A DNA stretch of 64,000 nt from Gordonia sp. PDNC005 (GCF_016919385.1 NZ_CP070351.1:3224001-3288000); one strand, 5' to 3'. Shown: positions 35,838 through 45,431, numbered from the stretch's first letter. The notes: generated by a model not told the origin, from the sequence alone. Program-made: numbers and translations.

Positions 35838-36941
35838 ATGGACTTCACTCCCACCGAGGCGTCGGGTGATCTGACCGGCCTCACCACAGACATCGTCGCC
35901 CGCCTCGCCACGCCGGAACGGACCGCGCAGCTCGAGGCCGACAACACCCCGATCGATCGTGATCTGTGGCGCGAGATCGCGGCCTCGGGTCTACTCGGCC
36001 TCGCCGCATCGTCAGGCCGGGCAGGCGACGCCGCGGCCGACCTGACCACGCTCGAGACCACAGCCGTCGCGACTGCACTCGGCCGAGCACTGGCGCGTGT
36101 GCCCTATCCGCAGCACGCCGTCGCCGCGGTTCCGCTGATCGATGCGCACGGCCCGGCCGAGCTCACCGAGTTGCTGGCGCGTGCGGCCTCCGGCGATGCC
36201 GTGCTGACCGCGGCTGTCGAGGAGGACCTCAGTTACGACCTCCTCGCACCGACCGCGACGATCACCGACGGCCGGGTGTCGGGCGTCAAGGCGAACGTGC
36301 CGTACGCATCGGCCGCCGACGCGTTCCTCGTGATCGCAGCGGGCGCCGACGGACCGGTAGCCGCCGTCGTGTCCGCCGGTGACGGTGTGGACCTCGTCGA
36401 AGTCCGCTCGACGGGTCTCACACCGACATTCACGGTCACTTTCACCGCGGCCGAGGCCGTCATCCTCGGCGGCGGCGCCGCCACCGCCGAACTGGCTCGC
36501 GATCTGCTGCGTCTCGGTGTGGCCGCGGATCAGGCCGGTGTGGTCGCAGGCGCTCTCGACGCGACCGCCGAGTACGCCCGCGACCGCGAGCAGTTCGGCC
36601 GCAAGATCGGCTCGTTCCAGGCAGTCGCGCAGCGCCTGGCCGACGACTACATCGATGCACAGGCGCTGGCGCTGACCGTCGCACAGGCCGCTTGGCTGCT
36701 GTCCGGTTCGGACGATGCGGAGGCCGACGCGGCTTCGGACGCCGTCGGCACGGCCGCGTTCTGGACTGCCGAGGCAGGCCACCGCGTCGCCCACACCACG
36801 GTGCACGTGCACGGCGGCGTCGGCCTCGACACCTCGCATCCGGTGCACCGATTCTTTCTTCGCGCCAAGCAGAACGAGTTCACCTACGGTTCGGCACCGG
36901 TTGTCCTCGCCGAGCTCGGCGGAGCTCTGGCCTCGCGATGA
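35838..36941 (+). CDS. fadE27: Acyl-CoA dehydrogenase FadE27 (ChsE5)
   Basis: 367 residues, the partner subunit of FadE26. It lacks the GYSEP-type motif and a clear catalytic glutamate, as is usual for the second subunit in this family, but has the dimer/FAD segment YARDREQFGRKIGSFQAVAQ and VHVHGGVGLD. It follows fadE26 by 31 bp and overlaps fadD17 by 4 nt. Confidence 0.93.
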   Translation: MDFTPTEASGDLTGLTTDIVARLATPERTAQLEADNTPIDRDLWREIAASGLLGLAASSGRAGDAAADLTTLETTAVATALGRALARVPYPQHAVAAVPLIDAHGPAELTELLARAASGDAVLTAAVEEDLSYDLLAPTATITDGRVSGVKANVPYASAADAFLVIAAGADGPVAAVVSAGDGVDLVEVRSTGLTPTFTVTFTAAEAVILGGGAATAELARDLLRLGVAADQAGVVAGALDATAEYARDREQFGRKIGSFQAVAQRLADDYIDAQALALTVAQAAWLLSGSDDAEADAASDAVGTAAFWTAEAGHRVAHTTVHVHGGVGLDTSHPVHRFFLRAKQNEFTYGSAPVVLAELGGALASR

Positions 36942-38440
36942 CCGGCCCGGCCGTCACCGATCCGCGAACGATCGGCGAACTCCTCGAACCGCTGGCCGAG
37001 GTGGTCGACCGCGGCGTCTGGTTTGAGGGCGAGTTCACTTCGTGGCGGGATCACCTGCTCGACGCCCGCCGTCGCGCGGCGGCCGTCCGGTCGATGCTCG
37101 ACGCGTCCAGACCGGCGCACGTCGGCATCCTTCTGCCGAACTCAGTCGAGTTCTCCAGCCTCTTCGCGGCGGCTGCGCTCGGCGGGTTCGTGCTGGTCGG
37201 ACTCAATTCGACGCGGCGCGGCGCGGCGCTGACGGCGGATGCGGTCCGGTCCGACTGCCAGCTCGTCCTCGTCGACTCGGCATCATCGGGCCTGTTCGAC
37301 CCCGCGCCCGGAATGCGGGTGATCAACGTCGATTCCTCGGAGTGGTCCGACCTCCTCGCCGCGACGTCGGGGGCGGATTTCGTTCCAGCACACACCTCGC
37401 CCGACGACCTGGTGATGCTGATCTTCACTTCCGGAACAACGGGCGATCCGAAGGCCGTCCGGTGCAGTCAGCGCAAGTTCGCCGCGGCCGGAGCGATGCT
37501 CGCCGACCGGTTCGGCATCGGGCCGTCGGACGTCGCTTATCTCGCGATGCCCATGTTCCATTCCAACGCGCTGATCGCAGGGTGGTCGGTCGCGGCCGCG
37601 GGCGGCGCGTCCATCGCGATCCGGCGGAGCTTCTCGGCCCGAGGGTTCGGTGATGACGTGCGCCGCTACGGCGTCACCTACGCGAACTATGTGGGCAAGC
37701 CGCTCCACTACATTCTCGCGACCGAGGAGCGTCCCGACGACCGCGATGTGCCCCTGCGCATCATGTACGGCAACGAGGCGTCGGCGTCCGACCGAGCCGA
37801 GTTCAATCGCCGCTTCGGCGCACGGGTGATCGACGGGTTCGGTTCCACCGAGGGCGGTGTCTCGATCTCACGGACGCCCGAGACGCCGGACGACGCGCTC
37901 GGTCCGCTGCTCGCGCCGAACGCGATCGTCGATCCCGACACCGGCGAAGCGGTGGCGCCCGGTGTGGTCGGAGAGATCGTGAACACCTCGGGCCCAGGCC
38001 TGTTCGACGGCTACTACGGCGACCAGGCCGCGACCGACGAACGTCTCCGCGGCGGGATGTACCGAACCGGGGACCTCGGATGGGTGGACGACGAAGGATT
38101 TGTCCACTTCGCCGGTCGCATCGGGGACTGGCTGCGTGTGGACGGCGAGAACCTCGGCACCCGGCCCATCGAAACCGTCCTGCGGCGTCATCCCGCAATC
38201 CGTGAGGTCGTCGTCGTCGGAGTCCCGACCGAGATCGGCGACGCCGTCGGCGCGGTGCTGGTCGCTCCGGGTCTCGACCGTCCCGCCTTGGACGAGTTCC
38301 TCGACGCTCAGCCCGACCTCGGACCGAAACAGCGCCCGACCCGCGTCTGGCTGGTGGAGGCACTCCCCGAGACCGCGACATTCAAGACCGCCCGCGCCGC
38401 TCTCGCCGCCTCGCTCGGCGATCCGTCCTGGATCGCCTAG
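36938..38440 (+). CDS. fadD17: Steroid acyl-CoA synthetase FadD17
   Basis: ANL-superfamily synthetase of 500 residues that activates steroid side-chain acids with ATP and CoA; FadD17 of other actinobacteria prefers the short C5 side chain. Motifs: [34 protein letters not shown]. The ATG overlaps the fadE27 stop (ATGA). Its TAG stop overlaps the rpsR2 stop on the opposite strand (38437-38440). Confidence 0.92.
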   Translation: MTGPAVTDPRTIGELLEPLAEVVDRGVWFEGEFTSWRDHLLDARRRAAAVRSMLDASRPAHVGILLPNSVEFSSLFAAAALGGFVLVGLNSTRRGAALTADAVRSDCQLVLVDSASSGLFDPAPGMRVINVDSSEWSDLLAATSGADFVPAHTSPDDLVMLIFTSGTTGDPKAVRCSQRKFAAAGAMLADRFGIGPSDVAYLAMPMFHSNALIAGWSVAAAGGASIAIRRSFSARGFGDDVRRYGVTYANYVGKPLHYILATEERPDDRDVPLRIMYGNEASASDRAEFNRRFGARVIDGFGSTEGGVSISRTPETPDDALGPLLAPNAIVDPDTGEAVAPGVVGEIVNTSGPGLFDGYYGDQAATDERLRGGMYRTGDLGWVDDEGFVHFAGRIGDWLRVDGENLGTRPIETVLRRHPAIREVVVVGVPTEIGDAVGAVLVAPGLDRPALDEFLDAQPDLGPKQRPTRVWLVEALPETATFKTARAALAASLGDPSWIA

Positions 38441-38661
38441 CGGCCGAAGGGCAGCAGCGCCATCTCGCGGGCGTTCCGCACGGCTGTTGCGAGTTGTCGC
38501 TGCTGCTGCGGCGACAGCCCCGTCACGTCGCGACGCCGAATCCGTCCACGGTCGTTGAGGAAGCGCCGAAGCGTTTCGGTGTCTTTGTAGTCGAACGTCA
38601 ATCGGGGGTCGGCGCTTCGTCGCGCCTTGATCGACTTCGGTGTGGTCCTGGTCTTCTTCAC
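38437..38661 (-). CDS. rpsR2: 30S ribosomal protein S18, zinc-free paralogue
   Basis: 74-residue S18. It has no cysteine at all, unlike the zinc-binding paralogue, so it belongs to the C- (zinc-independent) set made when zinc is scarce. The core [15 protein letters not shown] and [19 protein letters not shown] are standard. Last gene of the four-gene ribosomal unit, overlapping rpsN2 by 4 nt. Confidence 0.95.
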   Translation of the reverse strand: MKKTRTTPKSIKARRSADPRLTFDYKDTETLRRFLNDRGRIRRRDVTGLSPQQQRQLATAVRNAREMALLPFGR

Positions 38662-38963
38662 CAGCTCGCCTTCTTGATTCCGGGCAGTTCACCACGGTGC
38701 GCCATCTCGCGGAACCGGACCCGCGAGACACCCGCCTTGCCGATGTAGCCGCGCGGTCGGCCGTCGACGGCATCGCGGTTCCGCAATCGAGTCGCGCTGG
38801 CATCGCGCGGCTGACGCGCGAGTTCGGCGCGCGCCGCCTCCTTCTCCTCTGGCGACGCCGCGGCGTCTGCCATCAGGGCCTTCAGCTCGGCGCGCCGGGC
38901 CGCATATCGTTCGACGATCACCCTGCGCTGTTGTTCTTTCACGATCTTCGACTTCTTGGCCAT
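38658..38963 (-). CDS. rpsN2: 30S ribosomal protein S14, zinc-free paralogue
   Basis: 101-residue long-form S14 with no CxxC zinc ribbon. The start [14 protein letters not shown] and the C-terminal [19 protein letters not shown] are diagnostic. It starts one base into the rpmG stop (TGATG). The frame is open further upstream, inside the next gene, which is rejected. Confidence 0.95.
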   Translation of the reverse strand: MAKKSKIVKEQQRRVIVERYAARRAELKALMADAAASPEEKEAARAELARQPRDASATRLRNRDAVDGRPRGYIGKAGVSRVRFREMAHRGELPGIKKASW

Positions 38964-39130
38964 CAGCGGCTCTCCTTGAACTCGACGTGCCGTTTCACGA
39001 TCGGGTCGTACTTCCGCAGCGTGAGACGGTCGGGATTGTTTCGGCGGTTCTTCCTGGTGACGTAGGTGTAGCCGGTGCCGGCGGAAGAGGCGAGTTTGAC
39101 GATCGGACGTAGGTCGGTGCCGCGACTCAT
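38963..39130 (-). CDS. rpmG: 50S ribosomal protein L33, zinc-free paralogue
   Basis: 55-residue L33 lacking the cysteine pairs of the zinc form. Standard [15 protein letters not shown] and [14 protein letters not shown]. It overlaps rpmB by 4 nt and rpsN2 by one base. Corresponds to Rv2057c of M. tuberculosis. Confidence 0.94.
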   Translation of the reverse strand: MSRGTDLRPIVKLASSAGTGYTYVTRKNRRNNPDRLTLRKYDPIVKRHVEFKESR

Positions 39131-39363
39131 CGAAGCCTCCCCGCAGCAGCGATTCGCCCGACAACGGCGTCGATGCCGTCTCGGTCGATGATCTTGATCC
39201 CCGTCGTGCTGACCCGGAGCGTCACTCGGCGCCCCAGCGAAGGAACCCAGTAGGTCTTGCGCTGCACGTTCGGTCGCCACTGGCGCGACGTCCGACGATG
39301 CGAGTGCGACACCTGCTTTCCGAAGCCCGGGACCTTACCCGTGACCTGACATACGGCCGACAC
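39127..39363 (-). CDS. rpmB2: 50S ribosomal protein L28, zinc-free paralogue
   Basis: 78 residues from the GTG at 39363 ([14 protein letters not shown]), which follows AGAAGGGG; a GTG at 39369 would add two residues. It has only one cysteine, so it lacks the zinc site of the main L28. The family segment [12 protein letters not shown] is clear. First gene of the rpmB-rpmG-rpsN-rpsR unit, facing the Zur-like sites. Confidence 0.92.
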   Translation of the reverse strand: MSAVCQVTGKVPGFGKQVSHSHRRTSRQWRPNVQRKTYWVPSLGRRVTLRVSTTGIKIIDRDGIDAVVGRIAAAGRLR

Positions 39364-39380
39364 ATTCACCCCTTCTTATT

Positions 39381-39401
39381 GGTAACGATTCGCATTAACA
39401 C
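39381..39401. promoter_or_regulatory. Zur-like site 1, rpmB2 side
   Basis: A 21-bp stretch starting GGTAA and ending CATTAACAC, 18 bp upstream of the rpmB2 start. It is a same-orientation repeat of the stretch at 39435-39455 (14 of 21 identical). The AT-rich sequence ahead of zinc-free ribosomal genes fits a Zur operator; its internal symmetry is poor, so the protein is inferred. Confidence 0.6.
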
Positions 39402-39434
39402 TGAGAGCGAGGCTACAGTCGGAATGAAATAAAT

Positions 39435-39455
39435 GGAAATCGTGTTCATTAACAC
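39435..39455. promoter_or_regulatory. Zur-like site 2, COG0523 side
   Basis: A 21-bp stretch starting GGAAA and ending CATTAACAC, 15 bp before the ATG at 39471. The core AATGGAAATCGTGTTCATT (39432-39450) is partly palindromic and resembles mycobacterial Zur boxes. It probably represses the gene at 39471 and rpmE2 when zinc is ample. Confidence 0.65.
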
Positions 39456-39470
39456 GTGAGGAGGAGCCAC

Positions 39471-40784
39471 ATGGCAGACGCACTGCAGCGCACCCCGGTG
39501 ACGCTGGTGACCGGCCTGCACCGCACGACGAACGCTCGTATCGCGTACACCCTGCTGAGACCGGGCACCACCGTCGTCTCGCACGACCTCCGTGACGTCG
39601 CCACTGGACGCGTCACGCGGATCCAACATCGGATGGCGCCAGACGGCGTCGACAGCCTGATGATCGACGACATAGAACTCGAGCACGGCTGCGTGTCGTG
39701 CACTCTGCGGCTGGACCTGTTGCCGATGCTCAGAACGCTGCACCGCGATCCCGATGTGGAACGGATCGTCGTCCTTCTCGACCCGGCGATCGAACCAGAG
39801 TCGCTGAGTGTCGAGATCCGGCACACGATCGTGGAAGCTCGTGGAGCCGCTCCCGCCCCCGCGGGGACCGACGTCGAGGTCGTGGCGACCGTGTGCGGGA
39901 TCGACGCACCGACCTGGCTCGTCGATGCGACCGGCGACCTGACGCTGCACGAGTCCAACCTCGTCGCGTCTGAGGACGAGCGCACCATGGCCCAGGTGAC
40001 CGTGGGACAGACTCGTTTCGCCGACGCGATCATCGTCGACAACGCGGACGGCTCAGACACCGCCTACGATCTCGCCCGCCTGCACGCGACGCTGCTCCGA
40101 CTGGCGCCGGCGGCCGGTATGCGAACCCTCAACAGTCAGCAGTCGTTGACGCGGGACCTCGTCGAATCGTCGATCACCTCGGCGCAGCCGGAGTCGCCCC
40201 GAGGACGTCCGACTCACCCGTTCGACCCACTGCTCGCAGGCAGTCCGGACCTCGACTCCGACTGCGGGGTCACCCTCGTTCCGTTCGAGGCCGACCGTCC
40301 GTTCCACCCGACCCGACTGCACGACGCGCTCGACGTCCTGTTGGACGGAGTCGTCACAGCACGGGGCCGACTGTGGCTCGCGTCGGACCCCGACGACGTC
40401 ATGTGGTTGGACTCCGCGGGCGGAGCGCTCGGCATCCGACACGTCGGAACGTGGATCGCATGTGCGGACGAGACCGCTCAGGTGGCGCCCGAGCACCGCG
40501 CACTGGCCGCTCTCCGATGGGACCCGGAGTACGGCGACCGCCACACGTCATTGACAGTGCTCTGCCACCGCGCCGATCCAGACACGATCGTCCGCACGCT
40601 GACCGCGGCGCTTGTCGACGACGACGAGATCGCACAGGGACCCGCCTATCTCGCCGCGTTGCCGTCGCCGTTCGGACATGCGCACCGCGACCCGTGCGAC
40701 GACCTCGACCGCCCCGACGAATCAGCTGCCGACTCGATGACCACGACTCGCACCGAGTCGAGAACAGATACAGAAGGAGAATGA
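39471..40784 (+). CDS. COG0523-family protein, Rv0106/MRF-like
   Basis: 437 residues, resembling M. tuberculosis Rv0106, whose relatives in mycobacteria (Mpy recruitment factor) sit with zinc-free ribosomal protein genes and help ribosomes hibernate in zinc starvation. The COG0523 metal motif CxCC is present as CVSC ([10 protein letters not shown]), and the P-loop region ([13 protein letters not shown]) lacks the usual GKT, so GTP hydrolysis is doubtful. Conserved later segments are [13 protein letters not shown] and GRLWLAS. The ATG at 39471 follows GAGGAGG; an ATG at 39456 is less likely. Confidence 0.88.
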   Translation: MADALQRTPVTLVTGLHRTTNARIAYTLLRPGTTVVSHDLRDVATGRVTRIQHRMAPDGVDSLMIDDIELEHGCVSCTLRLDLLPMLRTLHRDPDVERIVVLLDPAIEPESLSVEIRHTIVEARGAAPAPAGTDVEVVATVCGIDAPTWLVDATGDLTLHESNLVASEDERTMAQVTVGQTRFADAIIVDNADGSDTAYDLARLHATLLRLAPAAGMRTLNSQQSLTRDLVESSITSAQPESPRGRPTHPFDPLLAGSPDLDSDCGVTLVPFEADRPFHPTRLHDALDVLLDGVVTARGRLWLASDPDDVMWLDSAGGALGIRHVGTWIACADETAQVAPEHRALAALRWDPEYGDRHTSLTVLCHRADPDTIVRTLTAALVDDDEIAQGPAYLAALPSPFGHAHRDPCDDLDRPDESAADSMTTTRTESRTDTEGE

Positions 40785-40785
40785 C

Positions 40786-41040
40786 ATGAAGACCGGAATC
40801 CACCCCGCCTACGGGCCAGTCGTGTTTCGCGACGCCGCCACCGGCAAGGAGTTCCTGACGCGTTCCACCACGACCTCGGAGAACACCGTCGTGTGGTCGG
40901 ACGGGAACACGTACCCGCTGATCACGGTCGACGTGACGAGCGATTCACACCCGTTCTGGACGGGCGCGCAGCGGGTCATGGACACCGAGGGCCGCGTCGA
41001 GCGGTTCCGTCGCCGGTACGGGCTCCCCACTGCTCCTTGA
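40786..41040 (+). CDS. rpmE2: 50S ribosomal protein L31 type B
   Basis: 84-residue L31 of the type B (zinc-independent) form: it lacks the CxxC pair of type A and starts [16 protein letters not shown]. It begins 1 bp after the MRF-like gene, with AAGGAG upstream, so both are made from one zinc-regulated transcript. Confidence 0.95.
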   Translation: MKTGIHPAYGPVVFRDAATGKEFLTRSTTTSENTVVWSDGNTYPLITVDVTSDSHPFWTGAQRVMDTEGRVERFRRRYGLPTAP

Positions 41041-41045
41041 GCGCC

Positions 41046-41120
41046 TTTCGACTGGCAAGCTCGCTCAAGGAGCAGGGAAGCGAGTCCCTACTGCTCGTTG
41101 AGCGAGCGAAGCTAGTCGAA
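41046..41120. repeat. Long imperfect inverted repeat (REP-like)
   Basis: Arms of about 30 bp (41046-41075 and 41091-41120) with a few mismatches and one indel, plus an inner pair AGGGA/TCCCT, can fold into a single hairpin. A partial, degenerate relative of one arm (GACT..GCTC..GGAGCAGG) is at about 49996-50018. This looks like a dispersed intergenic repeat. Confidence 0.6.
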
Positions 41121-41125
41121 GCGAA

Positions 41126-41164
41126 GACGGCCGGACGATCGCCCTGTTCGATCGTCCGGCCGTC
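41126..41164. terminator. 16-bp perfect hairpin between rpmE2 and the flavin oxidase gene
   Basis: A perfect 16-bp stem (41126-41141 with 41149-41164) with the loop CCCTGTT, placed between the convergent genes ending at 41040 and 41183. No T-run; probably a bidirectional terminator. Confidence 0.75.
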
Positions 41165-41182
41165 TGCGTGCGCTCCGTCGAA

Positions 41183-42316
41183 TTACTCGACGGTCGCGTT
41201 CATGCGGGCCACCGCGTCCTTGTACTCGGCGACCAGCCCGTCGATGAGCTCGGCCACCGGAGTGATCTCGTTGCATCGCCCGACGATCTGGCCCGCGGGC
41301 ATCGCGACGACTCCTGGATCGTCGGCCAGCGAGATCCGAGCGTGAGCCTCGCCGACGAGCAGGTTCTGCAGCGGCATGGGCAGAGCGTCCGGCGCGCCGG
41401 GGGCGTCCCACGCGTCGGTCCACTTGGTCTTGAGAAGTCGGGCGGGCTTGCCCGAGTAGATGCGGCGCCGGACGGTGTCACGCGAGGTCGCGGCGAGCAG
41501 AGCTTTCTGCACCGTGGACGGGCCGTCACCGGTCGCGCCGAGGTTGTACTCGGCGGCGGTCAGCCAGTAGGTGCCCATCCAGACACCTTGCGCGCCCATG
41601 GCGATCGCCGCGGCGATCTGCCTGCCGCTGCCCACGCCTCCCGCGGCGAGAACCGGAGCCGCGTCGCCGAGCGCGTCGACGAGTTCCGGCCAGAGGATCA
41701 TCGACGTGACCTCGCCGGTGTGGCCGCCGCCTTCGTAGCCCTGCGCGATCACGATGTCGACGCCTGCGTCGACGTGGCTGAGCGCGTGCTCCTTGGCGCC
41801 CGCGAGAGCCGCGACCTGCACGCCGTTCTCGTGTGCGAGGTCGATGACGTCCTTCGGCGGCGAGCCGAGAGCGTTGGCGATCAGCTTGATCTGTCCGTAC
41901 TTGCGGGTGTGCTCCATCGCGACATCGACGTGCGAGCGCGCCACCGAGTGCAGCCAGCCGAGGACGCCGGTGTTGATGCGGTCGCCGCCGTCGGGCAGTG
42001 CGGGAACGCCGAGCTCGTCGAGCGTCCGCTCGACGAAGGCCCGATGCTCCGGCGGAATCATGGTGTCGAGATCGACCTTGGAGCCCTCGGTCGGAATCTT
42101 GGCGGGCATCACGACGTCGACGCCGAACGGCTTGCCGTCGGTGTTCTCGTGCATCCATTCGAGTACGGCGTCGAGTTCCTCCGGCTCGTTGAATCGCACG
42201 CATCCCAGCACGCCGAGGCCACCCGCACGGCTGATCGCCGCTGCGACGTGCTCGCTGGGTGTGAAGCCGAAGATCGGGTATTCGATGCCGAACTTCTCGG
42301 CGAGATCAGTCTTCAT
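41183..42316 (-). CDS. Nitronate monooxygenase-family flavoprotein
   Basis: 377-residue TIM-barrel FMN protein of the nitronate monooxygenase family (FGFTPSEHVAAAISRAGGLGVLG, QGYEGGGHTGEV, AAGGVGSGRQIAAA). Literal nitronate oxidation is doubtful: in sterol pathways relatives such as IpdC are redox enzymes acting on CoA thioesters. It starts 32 bp after the fadD19 stop and is probably co-transcribed with it from the KstR-type site at 43976, suggesting a step on a C24-branched or full-length side chain, by inference. Confidence 0.85.
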   Translation of the reverse strand: MKTDLAEKFGIEYPIFGFTPSEHVAAAISRAGGLGVLGCVRFNEPEELDAVLEWMHENTDGKPFGVDVVMPAKIPTEGSKVDLDTMIPPEHRAFVERTLDELGVPALPDGGDRINTGVLGWLHSVARSHVDVAMEHTRKYGQIKLIANALGSPPKDVIDLAHENGVQVAALAGAKEHALSHVDAGVDIVIAQGYEGGGHTGEVTSMILWPELVDALGDAAPVLAAGGVGSGRQIAAAIAMGAQGVWMGTYWLTAAEYNLGATGDGPSTVQKALLAATSRDTVRRRIYSGKPARLLKTKWTDAWDAPGAPDALPMPLQNLLVGEAHARISLADDPGVVAMPAGQIVGRCNEITPVAELIDGLVAEYKDAVARMNATVE

Positions 42317-42348
42317 GAAAGTCCTTCGTTATCGGGGCACTGCGGGGT

Positions 42349-43965
42349 CTAGAAAGCTTCGTCTGCGGGGCGCGACGTGGTGATGCTCGACGCCCAGCGG
42401 TAGTCGGGCTTGCCTGCGGGCGAACGCTTGAAGTCATCGACGAACCACACGCTGCGTGGGGTCTTGTAGCCGGCGAGTTCGGCGCGGACCACCTCGTTCA
42501 GGTCGGTCAGTGAGGGCCGAGCACCGTCGCGCGTTGCGATCACCGCGGCGACACGCTGCCCGAACCGATCGTCCGGGACTCCGACGACGCTGACGTCGAA
42601 CACGTCCGGATGCGCCTTCAGGGCCGCCTCGACCTCTTCGGGGAACACCTTCTCGCCACCGGTGTTGATCGACATCGAACCGCGGCCGAGCATGGTGATG
42701 GTGCCGTCGGCCTCCACCCGGGCGTGATCCCCGGGAAGGGAGTACCGGACGCCGTTGTACTCGACGAAAGTGGACGCACTCTTCACCGGATCGTTGTGGT
42801 AGCGAAGCGGGATGTGCCCGGTGCGAGCCAGCATGCCGGTCTCGCCGCTGCCGGGCTCGATCTGCGTGCCGTCCTCGCGGAGCACATGCGTGTTGGGGTC
42901 TGCCTTGACCGTCGGCGCGCCGACCCTGCTCTGCCCCTTGACCGCCATGCCCATACCGCCGAAGCCCGTCTCCGATGAGCCGATGGCGTCGACGATCACC
43001 GCATTCGGGAAAGCCTCCAGGTAGCGGTCCTTGACGGACGGCGAGAACAATGCCGCCGACGACGCGACGGAGAACACCGACGACGTGTTGTACTCACCGG
43101 CTTCGAGCGCGTCGATCATCGGACGGCCCATCGCATCACCGGTGATGAAGACGACGTTCACCTGGTGCTTCTCAACGGCCCGCCAGACGGCTTCGGCGTC
43201 GAAGTCGGGGTAGACGACGGCTTTGCCGCCCGCGAACAGCGATTGGAAGATGGCCCACTGGCTTCCGCCGTGGATGAACGGCGGAATCGGGAACCGAACA
43301 AGCTGGCCGCCGTCGGCCCCGGTCTTCGCGTGTTCCCACTCGTCGTCGATCGGGCGGCCCGAGTACCAGTCGATGCCGCCGCCCAGCACCCGCCACACGT
43401 CTTCCTGCCGCCAGACGACGCCCTTGGGCTTGCCGGTGGTCCCACCCGTGTACAGCATGTACAGGTCGTCGTTGCTGCGCTCTTCGAAGTCGCGCTCAGT
43501 GGAGGACGACGCGATCGCGTCCTCGTAGTCGAGGACCGTCTCCTCTGCTCCCTGAGCCGAGTCGAGGGAATTGATCACGATGCGCGCAGTGATGTCGTAG
43601 CTCGAATTCGAGAACACGTTGCAGACGCGCTCGGAGTACAGTCCTTCGTGGATGAGGACTCTCATGCCGGAGTCGGCGAAGATGTGCTCCAGTTCGGCCT
43701 CCACGTAGCGGTAGTTGACGTTCACCATCACCGCTCGCGCCTTGAAGATGGCGATCATCGCCTCGACCGATTCGATCGTGTTTCGGCTGTACAGACCCAC
43801 TGCGTCGCCGGGTCGGACGCCCAGCTCGCGCAGCTTGTGGGCGAGCGCGTTCGATCGCGCCTCCATCTCGGCGTAGGTGCGCTGCTGGTCGCCGGATTCG
43901 AGAGCGATGCGGTCGGGCATCAAGTCGACGGCGTGCTCGATCAAGTCGGCAATCGTGAAGGCCAT
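42349..43965 (-). CDS. fadD19: Steroid acyl-CoA synthetase FadD19
   Basis: 538-residue ANL synthetase. Motifs: LYTGGTTGKPKG, GSSETGFGG, and C-terminal GRGSMSINTGGEKVFPEEVE. FadD19 of Rhodococcus and M. tuberculosis activates the C8 steroid side-chain acid and is needed for C24-branched sterol use. Its pairing head-to-head with echA19 is the same as Rv3515c/Rv3516. The start at 43965 is 10 bp from the KstR-type site. Confidence 0.92.
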   Translation of the reverse strand: MAFTIADLIEHAVDLMPDRIALESGDQQRTYAEMEARSNALAHKLRELGVRPGDAVGLYSRNTIESVEAMIAIFKARAVMVNVNYRYVEAELEHIFADSGMRVLIHEGLYSERVCNVFSNSSYDITARIVINSLDSAQGAEETVLDYEDAIASSSTERDFEERSNDDLYMLYTGGTTGKPKGVVWRQEDVWRVLGGGIDWYSGRPIDDEWEHAKTGADGGQLVRFPIPPFIHGGSQWAIFQSLFAGGKAVVYPDFDAEAVWRAVEKHQVNVVFITGDAMGRPMIDALEAGEYNTSSVFSVASSAALFSPSVKDRYLEAFPNAVIVDAIGSSETGFGGMGMAVKGQSRVGAPTVKADPNTHVLREDGTQIEPGSGETGMLARTGHIPLRYHNDPVKSASTFVEYNGVRYSLPGDHARVEADGTITMLGRGSMSINTGGEKVFPEEVEAALKAHPDVFDVSVVGVPDDRFGQRVAAVIATRDGARPSLTDLNEVVRAELAGYKTPRSVWFVDDFKRSPAGKPDYRWASSITTSRPADEAF

Positions 43966-43975
43966 ACGTCAAAAC

Positions 43976-43989
43976 TAGAACGTGTTATC
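43976..43989. promoter_or_regulatory. KstR-type operator, fadD19/echA19
   Basis: TAGAACGTGTTATC matches the KstR consensus except for the last base (C for A). It is between the divergent fadD19 (43965) and echA19 (44051) starts and probably controls both. Confidence 0.75.
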
Positions 43990-44050
43990 GTTCGCGGCAA
44001 GGATTTCGTGACACTCGGCGCATCCCGCCCAGTCGACGACAGGAGCAACC

Positions 44051-44854
44051 ATGACCACCGAGACCCAGACCGCGCCGGAATGCCTCGTCGAGAAGCGCGG
44101 GCACGTCCTGATCGTCACGATGAACCGTCCGCAGGCGCGCAACGCCCTCTCGGGCGAGATGATGCGCATCATGGAGGACGCCTGGGACCAGGTCGACGCC
44201 GATCCGGAGATCCGGGTCGCGATCCTCACCGGAGCAGGCGGGTACTTCTGCGCGGGAGCCGACCTCAAGGCCATGAATCAGAAGGCCCCGGGCGACAAGT
44301 TCGCCGAGGGCGGCTGGGACCTGACGCGCCTGCCCGCACTGCTCAAGGGACGTCGTCTGACGAAGCCTCTCATCGCCGCTGTCGAGGGTCCCGCCATCGC
44401 CGGCGGCACGGAGATCCTGCAGGGCACCGACATCCGTGTCGCGGGCGAGAGCGCCAAGTTCGGCGTCTCCGAAGCCAAGTGGGGCCTGTTTCCGCTCGGC
44501 GGCAGCGCCGTCCGCCTAGTCCGCCAGATCCCGTACACGATCGCCGCCGACATCCTCCTGACCGGCCGTCACATCACCGCGGCCGAAGCCAAGGAGTACG
44601 GCCTGATCGGATACCTCGTGCCCGACGGCTCCGCTCTCGACAAGGCCCTTGAGATCGCCGATCAGATCGCCGCCAACGGCCCGCTCGCCGTGCAGGCCAT
44701 CCTCAAGACCATCCGCGACTCCGAGGGCCTTCACGAGGAAGAGGCGTTCAAGATCGACGCCGAGCTCGGCGCGGCCGTGTTCAAGTCGGCCGACGCGAAG
44801 ATCGGTCCCCGCGCGTTCGCGAATCGCGAGAAGCCGGTCTTCACCGGCGAGTGA
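44051..44854 (+). CDS. echA19: Enoyl-CoA hydratase EchA19
   Basis: Crotonase-family enzyme, 267 residues, adding water across the double bond of steroid side-chain enoyl-CoA. The oxyanion-hole segments [14 protein letters not shown] and [13 protein letters not shown] and the catalytic Glu region (SEAKWGLFP) are present. Orthologue of Rv3516 by sequence and by its divergence from fadD19. The start is ATG, after a CAGGAGCAACC ribosome site. Confidence 0.92.
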   Translation: MTTETQTAPECLVEKRGHVLIVTMNRPQARNALSGEMMRIMEDAWDQVDADPEIRVAILTGAGGYFCAGADLKAMNQKAPGDKFAEGGWDLTRLPALLKGRRLTKPLIAAVEGPAIAGGTEILQGTDIRVAGESAKFGVSEAKWGLFPLGGSAVRLVRQIPYTIAADILLTGRHITAAEAKEYGLIGYLVPDGSALDKALEIADQIAANGPLAVQAILKTIRDSEGLHEEEAFKIDAELGAAVFKSADAKIGPRAFANREKPVFTGE

Positions 44855-44963
44855 CACGCGGGGTCTTGGGGCGGCGCCTCGATCGAAATCCGGCGAACGG
44901 ACTAACAAATCCGTGCCAGGCGACGACAATCAGGACATAGACCGTTCAACCCAGGAGGTCCCC

Positions 44964-45431
44964 ATGTCCGTCCGCACTCGACTCGCCGCGGGAGTCGTCG
45001 CCGCAGCCGGCGCCGCAGCCCTGATCGCCGCCCCCGCCGGCGACGCCTCAGCTGTCACCAAGGCGTATCCGATCGGCGACTGCACCAACTTGAGCCCGAA
45101 CGTCGTCGACATGCCGTACCAGCCGAACCGAGTGTTCGTGTCGGAGTACGCGGGGACCGTCTACATGCAGATCACGTACGGCAGCCTGTGGGTCGGCCTC
45201 GGCTACGACTCCCACGCACGTCTCGCGTGGAAGAACCTCAACACCGGCCGCAACGGCGTCCTCGTCGCCAACAGCAGGGTTCGCCCACCGAACACCGGCG
45301 TCCACAACTTCACCGTCAAACGGTCGTCGTTCGGTCCCGGCAAGGTGCGCCTCAGTCTGACGACCACGAATCGCAACGCGGTCTGGGCCGTTCCGGCCCG
45401 AACGTGCACGTCGACCGTCGTCGCGCCGTAA
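44964..45431 (+). CDS. Secreted protein of unknown function
   Basis: 155 residues. The ATG at 44964 is preceded by AGGAGG at good spacing and a clear Sec signal peptide (MSVRTRLAAG, Ala-rich core, cleavage near ASA-VT). The mature part is about 125 residues, beta-rich and basic with two cysteines (DCTN and RTCTS) that could form one disulfide across the domain. I do not recognise the family. The upstream reading frame inside echA19 is rejected. Confidence 0.75.
   Translation: MSVRTRLAAGVVAAAGAAALIAAPAGDASAVTKAYPIGDCTNLSPNVVDMPYQPNRVFVSEYAGTVYMQITYGSLWVGLGYDSHARLAWKNLNTGRNGVLVANSRVRPPNTGVHNFTVKRSSFGPGKVRLSLTTTNRNAVWAVPARTCTSTVVAP

Noticed and set aside
41046..41164. Attachment site or mobile element end
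   Set aside because: No integrase, no target duplication and no cargo; the hairpins suit a repeat and a terminator.
41183..42316. Literal nitronate detoxification gene
   Set aside because: The family name is not proof of substrate; operon context points to sterol metabolism.
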